In this document: positions 1 through 5,314 of the stretch, one piece after another | How positions within the stretch are numbered: the stretch's first letter is position 1 | How the letters are laid out: every line of letters begins with the position of its first letter | Assembly (NCBI GenBank): GCA_934515035.1 | Contig: CAKSXP010000078.1 | Span: 1-8,085 of the forward strand | Direction of reading: 5' to 3' | DNA from: an uncultured Oscillospiraceae bacterium | Lineage (GTDB): Bacteria > Bacillota > Clostridia > Oscillospirales > Oscillospiraceae | Length of the DNA stretch: 8,085 nt | Notes under the pieces: model-generated | What the model saw: the letters and a program-made list of their open reading frames with translations, nothing else | What the model was told of the DNA's origin: nothing | Databases searched by the model: none | Translations under genes and position numbers: made by a program

Positions 1-973
1 CGCTCTTTTCAATGATTGGAGCGTGATGCCCCTCAATGAAATACTGCGTTTCCAGTCCGTTGTTTTTGACGCTCTTATGAGTAAAGAAATCTACCGTAAC
101 TGTTTTTTGACACAGGGCATCTCCGCAATATTTCTCATTGCGGAGAATTCCAAGGACGCTGCCGGAACTCCATGTCGATAGACCCTTTACAGTCAGAATG
201 CCGCTCTTTGTCAGCAAATCTGCAATCTGTGTGGAGGAATAGCCCTCCAGGTAAAGACTATAGATGGTTCGTACCACATCGGCTTCGTCCTCATCTATCT
301 CCCAATCATGGCCCTTGTAGCCGAGAAGAGACCAGTTGGGGTAGATACCCAAGCCCTGGGCACGGCGGCGCTTGAATGACCATTTCAGGCTGTTGGACTT
401 CTGCTCGGATTCACTCTGGGCAACAAGGCTCAGTACAGTAATGACCATATCACTGCTCCGATCCAGAGTGTTCAGCTTTTCCGTTTCAAAGTACACACCC
501 ACGGGAGGATCGAGTTTGCGGAGCATAAAGATGTAGTTGAGGCTGTCCAGGACATTACGGGCAAAACGGCTGACCTGCTTGGTAATAATCAGGTCGATTT
601 CACCAGCCTTGCATTTTTCTATCATTTCAAGAAAATGCTCGCGGTGCAAAACAGAAGTGCCGGAAATACCCTCGTCCGCAAAAATGCCTGCAAACTCCCA
701 TTCAGGGTTTTCCCGAATCACTTTGGTGTAGTTTTGCACCTGCAATTCGTAACTGCTTGCCTGGTTGTCCTCTTCAGTGCTTACACGGCAATAGGCGCAG
801 ACACGGAGCTTTTTCTTTTCCGCATCTGTAATTAAATCCTTTTTTGCCGGAATAATCTGTACCTCCTTCTGGGGACCGTTGGCATACACTTCACGAATGG
901 CCTCTTTTGTAGACTGCCTTTTTTCATCACTACGCCCGCGTGGTTGAAGTGGCTGTTTCTTGGTTATTTTCAT
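1..973 (-). CDS. Large serine recombinase (site-specific integrase/resolvase family), 3' end cut by the window edge
   Basis: The reading frame is open from an ATG at 973 to the left edge (324 codons), so the C-terminal part is missing. A strong Shine-Dalgarno GGAGGAGGTG lies 7 nt upstream. Residues 57-200 are a resolvase-type catalytic domain: YCRVSTEE carries the nucleophile Ser65, DEGISGT lies at 100-106, and SRFARN at 135-140 holds the two arginines expected in the active site. The Recombinase domain follows, with GYKGHDWEIDEDEADVV at 218-234, and the zinc-ribbon/coiled-coil region would continue outside the window. About 55 basic residues precede the catalytic domain. Enzymes of this family excise and integrate mobile elements through a covalent serine-DNA intermediate. 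The gene probably belongs to an integrative element or prophage whose other genes lie partly to the left. Catalytic motifs are intact, so I see no sign that it is a pseudogene. Confidence 0.93.
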   Translation of the reverse strand, partial: MKITKKQPLQPRGRSDEKRQSTKEAIREVYANGPQKEVQIIPAKKDLITDAEKKKLRVCAYCRVSTEEDNQASSYELQVQNYTKVIRENPEWEFAGIFADEGISGTSVLHREHFLEMIEKCKAGEIDLIITKQVSRFARNVLDSLNYIFMLRKLDPPVGVYFETEKLNTLDRSSDMVITVLSLVAQSESEQKSNSLKWSFKRRRAQGLGIYPNWSLLGYKGHDWEIDEDEADVVRTIYSLYLEGYSSTQIADLLTKSGILTVKGLSTWSSGSVLGILRNEKYCGDALCQKTVTVDFFTHKSVKNNGLETQYFIEGHHAPIIEKS

Positions 974-1055
974 ACGGGTTCACCTCCTCCCGCTGCATAA
1001 TTGTAACTGTGGCAAGAAACCCACAGGCACGGCAGCACGGAGCCGGCGCCTTATT

Positions 1056-1084
1056 ATTATAATGCAAAAAGCATTCTTTTTGAG
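1056..1084 (-). promoter_or_regulatory. Candidate promoter/operator of the recombinase gene
   Basis: On the minus strand a perfect TATAAT (1056-1061) lies about 80 nt upstream of the recombinase start. The hexamer 17 bp further upstream (CTCAAA, 1079-1084) is a poor -35. A small inverted repeat AATGC-AAAAA-GCATT (1061-1075) abuts the -10 box and could be an operator or chance. No better promoter is visible between the XRE terminator and the recombinase. Confidence 0.35.
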
Positions 1085-1119
1085 TTGTGTTTATGCCTCA
1101 CTCTGTATGTAATGAGAGC

Positions 1120-1144
1120 AAAAAATAAGAAGCCCGAAGGCTTC
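1120..1144 (-). terminator. Rho-independent terminator of the XRE gene
   Basis: Read on the minus strand, a perfect 6-bp stem GAAGCC/GGCTTC (1129-1144) with the stable tetraloop TTCG is followed by TTATTTTTT. It begins 3 nt after the stop codon of the XRE gene, so that transcript should end before the recombinase gene, which then needs its own promoter. Confidence 0.85.
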
Positions 1145-1147
1145 CTA

Positions 1148-1462
1148 TTATTCAGCGTCATGGCTCATAGCTCTGAGCATTTGGATGGCTGCGGATTTCT
1201 GGCTCGGAGTGAGACAGACCCAACAGTCAAACAGTTCCTTCATGTCCGGTGTCAGTTCGACCATATCCGTGTCGGCAAAGAACTGCGACATAGTGATGCC
1301 GAATCCTCTGCATATCGTCTCAAGGGTCGCAACGGAGGGAACTGTATTTCTTCTGAAAATATTACCAATCGTGGATTGTGCCAAACCGCACTCCTTTGAA
1401 AGTCTGTACTCCGTCCAACCGCGCTCCCGCAATAACTGTTGGAGACGAGCGTGCGTATCCAT
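1148..1462 (-). CDS. Small XRE-family helix-turn-helix regulator
   Basis: This 104-residue protein has a Cro/CI-type DNA-binding domain at about residues 5-60. LSKECGLAQSTIGNIFRRN at 21-39 forms the helix-turn-helix, followed by PSVATLETICRGFGITMSQFF, the usual last two helices of the fold. The C-terminal 40 residues (TPDMKELFDCWVCLTPSQKSA) look like a short helical dimerisation tail; no peptidase or ligand domain is present. The ATG at 1462 has the ribosome site AAGGCGGTG 6 nt upstream. The gene is divergent from the SLOG gene and lies behind the recombinase in the same orientation, a position typical of a regulator on a mobile element. Control of the divergent promoter or of its own gene is an inference. 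The family is certain; the target is unknown. Confidence 0.9.
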   Translation of the reverse strand: MDTHARLQQLLRERGWTEYRLSKECGLAQSTIGNIFRRNTVPSVATLETICRGFGITMSQFFADTDMVELTPDMKELFDCWVCLTPSQKSAAIQMLRAMSHDAE

Positions 1463-1480
1463 AGCATCACCGCCTTTCTC

Positions 1481-1509
1481 ATATCTATTTTACTTCCAAA
1501 GTGAGATAT
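1481..1509. promoter_or_regulatory. Possible operator between the XRE and SLOG genes
   Basis: An inverted repeat ATATCT (1481-1486) and AGATAT (1504-1509), with half-site centres 23 bp apart, sits between the XRE start and the SLOG promoter. It overlaps a possible -10 for the XRE gene (TAAAAT on the minus strand, 1487-1492), for which I find no good -35. The half-sites are short and AT-rich, so chance is a real alternative. Confidence 0.3.
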
Positions 1510-1523
1510 AAAATACATACGAG

Positions 1524-1552
1524 TTGAAACGATAATAGGTATGTGCTATGAT
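1524..1552 (+). promoter_or_regulatory. Sigma-A promoter of the SLOG gene
   Basis: TTGAAA (1524-1529) and TATGAT (1547-1552) are separated by exactly 17 bp, each one base off consensus. Transcription should start near 1559. This leaves a leader of about 30 nt before the ATG at 1589, and it places the in-frame upstream ATGs at 1541 and 1556 outside the transcript or at its very 5' end. Confidence 0.75.
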
Positions 1553-1588
1553 GTAATGTTGGTAGAATATAAGTGCGGAGGGGATGTT

Positions 1589-2077
1589 ATGACCGAAGTT
1601 GAAAAGAGAAAGCACCGAGTGTGCTTTACCGGTCATCGCCCCGAAAAGCTGACACGGCACGAAAAATCCATCACGAGGGATCTGGAAAAAGAAATCTGTC
1701 AGGCTGTCGCCGACGGACTGAATGTCTTTATAACGGGAATGGCGAGAGGAGTGGACATCTGGGCAGCTCAAATCGTGCTGATGCTCCGCGAAGAGGGTTA
1801 CGATGTCAAACTGATGTGCGCTTGCCCCTATGATGGCTTTGAGCGCGGTTGGAGCCAAGATTGGCAGAAAGCATACCGAGAGATACTGGCGGCAGCAGAC
1901 TTCGTAAAATATGTCTGTTCGGGCTACAGCCGAGCCTGTTTCCAAATCCGAAATGAGTGGATGGTCAATCACTCTACCAGAGTTATAGCTGTATTCAACG
2001 GAGAAAAAAGCGGAACTAAAAACACGATAGATTATGCGATGAAAGTCGGTGTACCTGTTGTCCGCATCGAGGGGTGA
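1589..2077 (+). CDS. SLOG-domain protein (DUF1273/YpsA-like)
   Basis: This 162-residue Rossmann-like protein has the hallmarks of the SLOG/DUF1273 group: CFTGHRPEKL at 12-21 near the N-terminus, ITGMARGVDIWAA at 48-60 with the glycine-rich loop that binds the ligand in related folds, NEWMVNHSTRVIAVFNG at 122-138, and the terminal GTKNTIDYA helix at 142-150. It has no membrane segment or signal peptide and should be cytosolic. I chose the ATG at 1589 because GGAGGGG lies 5 nt upstream and because the promoter at 1524-1552 excludes the earlier in-frame ATGs. SLOG proteins are thought to bind nucleotide-type ligands; YpsA of Bacillus is linked to cell division, and other SLOG families act as sensors in anti-phage systems. 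No effector gene lies next to this one, so its role here is unknown. It is divergent from the XRE gene and is probably cargo of the same mobile element. Confidence 0.85.
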   Translation: MTEVEKRKHRVCFTGHRPEKLTRHEKSITRDLEKEICQAVADGLNVFITGMARGVDIWAAQIVLMLREEGYDVKLMCACPYDGFERGWSQDWQKAYREILAAADFVKYVCSGYSRACFQIRNEWMVNHSTRVIAVFNGEKSGTKNTIDYAMKVGVPVVRIEG

Positions 2078-2149
2078 GCGTTGCACCTTTTAATTATTCC
2101 TCTGAACCCAATGCACACCCTCCAGACCTATAATTAAAAAGTACATAGG

Positions 2150-2201
2150 CAAAAATGCAAAAAGGCTCTGCGGCACTCGTTTCTGAGTAGCTGCAGAGCC
2201 T
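2150..2201 (-). terminator. Strong hairpin with T-tract, second of two in tandem
   Basis: AGGCTCTGC (2163-2171) pairs with GCAGAGCCT (2193-2201). The stem continues inward through GGC/GCT (one G-T pair) and ACTC/GAGT, with a single bulged A, giving about 16 bp and a 6-nt loop. Read leftward it is followed by TTTTTGCATTTTT, a classic rho-independent arrangement. In the other direction the tail is GCTTTCGTT, so it could also weakly end the SLOG transcript. No leftward gene directly precedes it except the tRNA, which has its own terminator. Confidence 0.7.
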
Positions 2202-2248
2202 GCTTTCGTTAAAAGGTATATGAAAACCCTTGCAAATAGGGGCTTTTG

Positions 2249-2305
2249 CAAAAAGAAACTGGACACCCACTTCGATACGCATTGTATCAAAATTGGTGTC
2301 CAGTT
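2249..2305 (-). terminator. Terminator of the tRNA-Leu transcript
   Basis: Immediately after the CCA end of the tRNA, read leftward, AACTGGACACC pairs with GGTGTCCAGTT over 11 bp (arms 2257-2267 and 2295-2305). A second inner stem GATAC/GTATC (2274-2278 with 2284-2288) lies inside. The hairpin is followed on the minus strand by TCTTTTTGC. Confidence 0.8.
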
Positions 2306-2306
2306 A

Positions 2307-2390
2307 TGGTGCGCCTGAAGGGACTCGAACCCATACGCCGGAAGCACGAGAACCTAAATCTCGCATGTCTACCAATTCCATCACAGGCGC
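2307..2390 (-). tRNA. tRNA-Leu (anticodon UAG)
   Basis: This 84-nt gene encodes its own CCA end. The acceptor stem GCGCCTG/CAGGCGC pairs perfectly over 7 bp, with discriminator A. The D-arm has the 3-bp stem ATG/CAT around GAATTGGTAGA, the usual class II leucine form. The anticodon stem CGAGA/TCTCG holds the loop TTTAGGT, giving anticodon TAG (UAG). A variable arm of about 12 nt (stem TGC/GCG) also fits a leucine tRNA. The T-loop is TTCGAGT. The T-stem ATGGG/CCCTT contains one T-T mismatch at positions 50-64. It reads CUN leucine codons, and it probably marks the first conserved chromosomal locus to the right of the mobile region. Confidence 0.95.
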
Positions 2391-2500
2391 GTATTCAATT
2401 GCCGATAAGCCCGGATAACAGATCGCTCCGGCGTTTCAGAGACAGCCGGCTTCGATATTTGAAATCCGGATTCTGTGAAAAATGAACGAAATCAACTTGT
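2391..2500 (-). other. Leader upstream of tRNA-Leu; no gene seen
   Basis: About 105 nt separate the likely transcription start from the mature tRNA 5' end. I see no second tRNA, no open frame with a ribosome site and no strong hairpin apart from a short GC-rich GCCGG/CCGGC pairing near 2440. It is most likely removed by RNase P. Confidence 0.5.
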
Positions 2501-2502
2501 GT

Positions 2503-2532
2503 ATAATAACACAATTTTTCGCTTGCTGTCAA
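2503..2532 (-). promoter_or_regulatory. Promoter of tRNA-Leu
   Basis: On the minus strand a perfect TTGACA (2527-2532) is followed after 18 bp by TATTAT (2503-2508). Its -35 box lies 22 bp from the -35 box of the rightward acyltransferase promoter. Confidence 0.75.
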
Positions 2533-2554
2533 CGGTGTTTGGGGAATGAGCGCA

Positions 2555-2583
2555 TTGACAGAACGGATACAAAAATGTAGTAT
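2555..2583 (+). promoter_or_regulatory. Sigma-A promoter of the phosphate acyltransferase gene
   Basis: A perfect TTGACA (2555-2560), a 17-bp spacer and TAGTAT (2578-2583) predict a start near 2590. That leaves a leader of about 40 nt before the ATG at 2631, with the ribosome site GGGAGA at 2618-2623. Confidence 0.8.
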
Positions 2584-2630
2584 TTAATACATAATACATT
2601 AGCGAAAAAAATAAATCGGGAGAATGCATA

Positions 2631-3539
2631 ATGGAACTTACAAGCTATGATATCATCATTGAAAGAGCCAAAAAACAAAAGACAAGATCCGTCGCAGCCG
2701 TCGCTGCCGCGGCGAACCGCGGCGTTATCGAGGCAACTCTGAAAGCCAGGGAAGACGGAGTTATTGAGCCCGTTTATATTGGTGACGGCGCAAAGATCCG
2801 CGAGATACTGCATGAAATGGGTCTCAATCCCTCCAACTTTAATATTGCAGAGCCGCCGGCGGGAATGAACGAGGCCCAGACGGCTGTTGCACTCATAAAG
2901 GATGGCAGTGCAAACTTCCTCATGAAGGGCATGCTCGAAACGACCGACCTCATGCACGAAGTCGTTAAAAAGGAAAACGGGCTTCGCACCGGACGCGCAA
3001 TGACCCATCTGGCGTTCTTCAAGTTTGACAGTTATCACAAGCTGTTCTGCCTGACCGATACCGGAATTATCCCGCATCCGGACCTCAAAAAGAAAATCGA
3101 CATCGTTGCCAACGCCGTTGACGTTTATCATAAGCTGGGTGTTGAGTCTCCCAAAATCGCCTGCTTCTGCTGCAAGGAGGAGGTCGATCCCAAAATGCAG
3201 GAGACTGTGGATGCCAGAGAGCTTCAGGACATGAGCGTAAGGGGCGAGTTCGGCGAGTGCGAAGTCGTCGGTCCCATATCTCTTGATATCTGCTTCAGCA
3301 GGGATATAGCCAGGGCTAAAGGCTTTGATAACCCCAACTGCGGCAACTTTGATATCGGGCTCGTGACCGATATACACGGCGGAAATTCCCTTGGAAAGAG
3401 CTTTATAGTCAATTCGGGCGCAGTAAACTGCGGCATCGTCGTCGGCGCAAAGATGCCGATTGTGCTTTCCTCCAGAGGTGCATCTGCCCAGGAGAAGTAT
3501 CTGGCTCTGGCAATGGCTGCGGCCGTTTCCGCGGAATAA
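2631..3539 (+). CDS. Phosphate acyltransferase of the Ptb/Pta family (phosphate butyryltransferase-like)
   Basis: At 302 residues this protein has the usual length of Ptb enzymes, which exchange CoA and phosphate on short acyl groups in the cytosol. One PTA/PTB domain fills the chain. Family marks are NFLMKGMLETTDLMHEVV at 95-112, DPKMQETVDARELQ at 186-199 (NPKM..T.DA in typical members), GPISLDICFSRD at 214-225, a GGN at 250-252, and the C-terminal IVVGAKMPIVLSSRGASA at 269-286. It departs from textbook Ptb at the ADILLVPNIEAGN site, here FDIGLVTDIHGGN (240-252). It is rich in cysteine around 179-181. No butyrate or acetate kinase gene lies beside it; it has its own promoter and terminator. 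The acyl substrate cannot be told from sequence, so acetyl, propionyl or butyryl are all possible, and I give no symbol. Confidence 0.85.
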   Translation: MELTSYDIIIERAKKQKTRSVAAVAAAANRGVIEATLKAREDGVIEPVYIGDGAKIREILHEMGLNPSNFNIAEPPAGMNEAQTAVALIKDGSANFLMKGMLETTDLMHEVVKKENGLRTGRAMTHLAFFKFDSYHKLFCLTDTGIIPHPDLKKKIDIVANAVDVYHKLGVESPKIACFCCKEEVDPKMQETVDARELQDMSVRGEFGECEVVGPISLDICFSRDIARAKGFDNPNCGNFDIGLVTDIHGGNSLGKSFIVNSGAVNCGIVVGAKMPIVLSSRGASAQEKYLALAMAAAVSAE

Positions 3540-3564
3540 ACAGCGAATACATACGCTAGGCTCC

Positions 3565-3596
3565 AGCTCCCGCCGTCACTTTCGCGGGAGCTTTTT
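3565..3596 (+). terminator. Rho-independent terminator after the acyltransferase gene
   Basis: AGCTCCCGC (3565-3573) and GCGGGAGCT (3584-3592) form a perfect 9-bp stem with a 10-nt loop, followed by TTTTT. It ends only 23 nt before the start codon of the next gene, leaving no room for a promoter between them. Confidence 0.88.
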
Positions 3597-3619
3597 CATA
3601 TGACAGAGGTGATAATTTA

Positions 3620-4333
3620 ATGATCGCAGCCGTGATCAATGCCGTAACCGTCGTTGCCGGCAGCGCCCTGGGATTGCTGCTCAAAAACAGGATAAGCGAA
3701 AAATACTCGAACGCCATCATGCATGGACTTGCGCTCTGCGTTGCTCTCATCGGCATAAACAGCGCACTCAAGTCAAGCGATACTCTTTGCGTCATAATAT
3801 GCATGGCGGCGGGGATAATGCTCGGAGAGCTGCTGAAAATAGAGGACAGGCTTGACAGCCTTGGCGATACTATCAAAATAAGGACCATGAAAGGCAGAGA
3901 TGCGGGCCGCTTTACCGAGGGATTCATGACGGCGACTCTTCTGTTCTGCGTCGGCAGCATGGCGGTGGTGGGCTCGATGGAGGCCGGCATAAACCATGAT
4001 TACACGACGATAATAGCAAAAAGCGTTCTTGACGGCATTTCCGCGATATCGTTCGCCGCGGCCATGGGAGTGGGCGTCATGTTTTCCGCATTCGGAGTGC
4101 TGCTGTATCAGGGCCTTCTTACTCTGGTGTTCATACTCGTCGGACCCGTTATCCCCGACGCCGTCGTGGCAGAGATGACGGGAGTCGGCGGACTGCTGCT
4201 GATCGGACTGTCGATAAATATGCTTGGCATTATGGGGGAGAAAAAGCTGCGCGTCGGAAATATGCTCCCGGCAGTGTTCCTTCCCATGATATATGTTCCG
4301 GTCTATAACTGGATAGCGGGGCTTATCGGATGA
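3620..4333 (+). CDS. DUF554 family membrane protein (YdfK/YqgA-like)
   Basis: This 237-residue, very hydrophobic protein has about six or seven membrane segments (near residues 2-22, 34-52, 55-72, 102-122, 140-160, 162-180 and 188-206). It begins with the family's typical IAAVINAVTVVAGSALGLLL. It also carries LLFCVGSMAVVGSMEAG at 107-123, SVLDGISAISFAAAMGVGV at 135-153, and the terminal GGLLLIGLSINMLG and NMLPAVFLP blocks, all characteristic of DUF554 (length normally about 225-240). The function of this family is not established; some annotations call it a possible transporter. The ribosome site AGAGGTG lies 8 nt upstream. Its stop codon overlaps the start of the EamA gene, so the two are translationally coupled. 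A strong terminator lies just upstream, so expression may depend on read-through from the acyltransferase transcript or on a promoter inside that gene. Confidence 0.9.
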   Translation: MIAAVINAVTVVAGSALGLLLKNRISEKYSNAIMHGLALCVALIGINSALKSSDTLCVIICMAAGIMLGELLKIEDRLDSLGDTIKIRTMKGRDAGRFTEGFMTATLLFCVGSMAVVGSMEAGINHDYTTIIAKSVLDGISAISFAAAMGVGVMFSAFGVLLYQGLLTLVFILVGPVIPDAVVAEMTGVGGLLLIGLSINMLGIMGEKKLRVGNMLPAVFLPMIYVPVYNWIAGLIG

Positions 4334-5214
4334 ATAAAAACGTTGTTCTGATACTTGCATCCGGAACGCTGTGGGGGTTCATGGGCCTGTTCACACGCTT
4401 TATGGGCCGGCTTGGGTTTTCGTCGGCGGGAACCGTTATAGTCAGGTGCGGCGTTGCCTGCATCATGTTCGGCATCACGCTGCTTCTGCGCGACAGAAAG
4501 CTGTTCCGCATCAGGCTCCGCGACCTCTGGTGTTTTCTGGGGGCCGGACTTTGCAGCCTGCTGTTCTTCACCTTCTGCTATTTTCAGGCCATCAGGCTTA
4601 CAAGCCTTGCAGCGGCGGCCATATTGCTCTACACGGCGCCGTCCATGGTCATGATAATGTCGCTGTTCATCTTCAAGGAGAAGATGACGGCGCCTAAGAC
4701 AGCTGCGCTCATTATGGCGTTTGCCGGCTGCTGTCTTGTTTCCGGGCTTGGCAGCGGAAAGCTCTCGCTGTCGCCGGCCGGACTGATATACGGCCTGTGC
4801 GCCGGGTTCGGATATGCGCTTTACAGTATTTTTGCAAGACTCGCTATGGACAGGGGATACAACAGCCTGACGATCAACTTTTACAGCTGTCTGCTTGCAG
4901 CTGCCGGGGCGGCGGTCATATGGGGCCCGGCAGAGCCGGTAACGCTGCTGTTTTCCGGCTGGAAGCCGCTGCTTCTCGGCCTGACGATGGGCGGAATATC
5001 CTGCTATCTTCCGTATCTGATGTATACCAGAGGACTTGCCAGCGTCGAAGCCGGCAGAGCCTCAATAATGGCCTCGGTCGAACCGGCCGTGGCGGCGCTG
5101 AGCGGCATTATCGTATTCCGCGAAAAACTGACGGTGACCGGCGCGCTGGGAATACTGCTCGTTCTGGGCGCAATAGCAGTGCTGAACATACCATCGGGGA
5201 AGACGCGCACCTGA
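4330..5214 (+). CDS. EamA-type transporter of the drug/metabolite superfamily
   Basis: At 294 residues with about ten membrane helices, the protein shows two tandem EamA repeats, near 5-139 and 149-286. The first ends in LLYTAPSMVMIMSLFIFKEK (99-118). The second ends in the matching MASVEPAVAALSGIIVFREK (247-266); this tyrosine/glutamate-proline and FxEK pattern is the family signature. The N-terminal segment ASGTLWGFMGLFTRF is also typical. Such proteins export metabolites or amino acids across the cytoplasmic membrane, but the substrate cannot be read from sequence. The start ATG overlaps the stop of the DUF554 gene in ATGA (4330-4333), indicating translational coupling, and no separate ribosome site of note is seen. 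The gene ends at the bidirectional terminator shared with the convergent uracil permease gene. Confidence 0.9.
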   Translation: MNKNVVLILASGTLWGFMGLFTRFMGRLGFSSAGTVIVRCGVACIMFGITLLLRDRKLFRIRLRDLWCFLGAGLCSLLFFTFCYFQAIRLTSLAAAAILLYTAPSMVMIMSLFIFKEKMTAPKTAALIMAFAGCCLVSGLGSGKLSLSPAGLIYGLCAGFGYALYSIFARLAMDRGYNSLTINFYSCLLAAAGAAVIWGPAEPVTLLFSGWKPLLLGLTMGGISCYLPYLMYTRGLASVEAGRASIMASVEPAVAALSGIIVFREKLTVTGALGILLVLGAIAVLNIPSGKTRT

Positions 5215-5271
5215 GGGCACGGTTTTTCCGGCATACGTTCATTGCCGGCCGGGATAAATCATATAAAAAAG

Positions 5272-5309
5272 CAAAGCGCTGCGATCACTCACAGCGCTTT
5301 GTATTTTTT
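5272..5309. terminator. Bidirectional terminator between the EamA and uracil permease genes
   Basis: CAAAGCGCTG (5272-5281) and CAGCGCTTTG (5292-5301) form a perfect 10-bp stem with a 10-nt loop. Rightward it is followed by TATTTTTTT; leftward by CTTTTTTATA. It can end both converging transcripts. Confidence 0.9.
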
Positions 5310-5314
5310 TATGC

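Noticed and set aside
1490..2086. Leftward open frame of 198 codons opposite the SLOG gene
   Set aside because: No family motif and no plausible ribosome site; the plus-strand SLOG frame explains the region.
1..2100. CRISPR array or toxin-antitoxin pair in the accessory region
   Set aside because: There are no regularly spaced repeats, and the XRE gene has no toxin-like partner in the same operon.
2307..2340. tRNA 3' end as an attachment site
   Set aside because: I looked for a second copy of the T-arm and acceptor sequence in 1-2300 and saw none, and serine recombinases rarely target tRNA genes.
2090..2485. Several short open frames across the tRNA-Leu and its terminators
   Set aside because: They are read through a structured RNA gene and hairpins and have no ribosome sites.
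2529..3377. Leftward open frame of 282 codons opposite the acyltransferase gene
   Set aside because: No ribosome site or recognisable domain, and the rightward frame has family motifs plus promoter and terminator.
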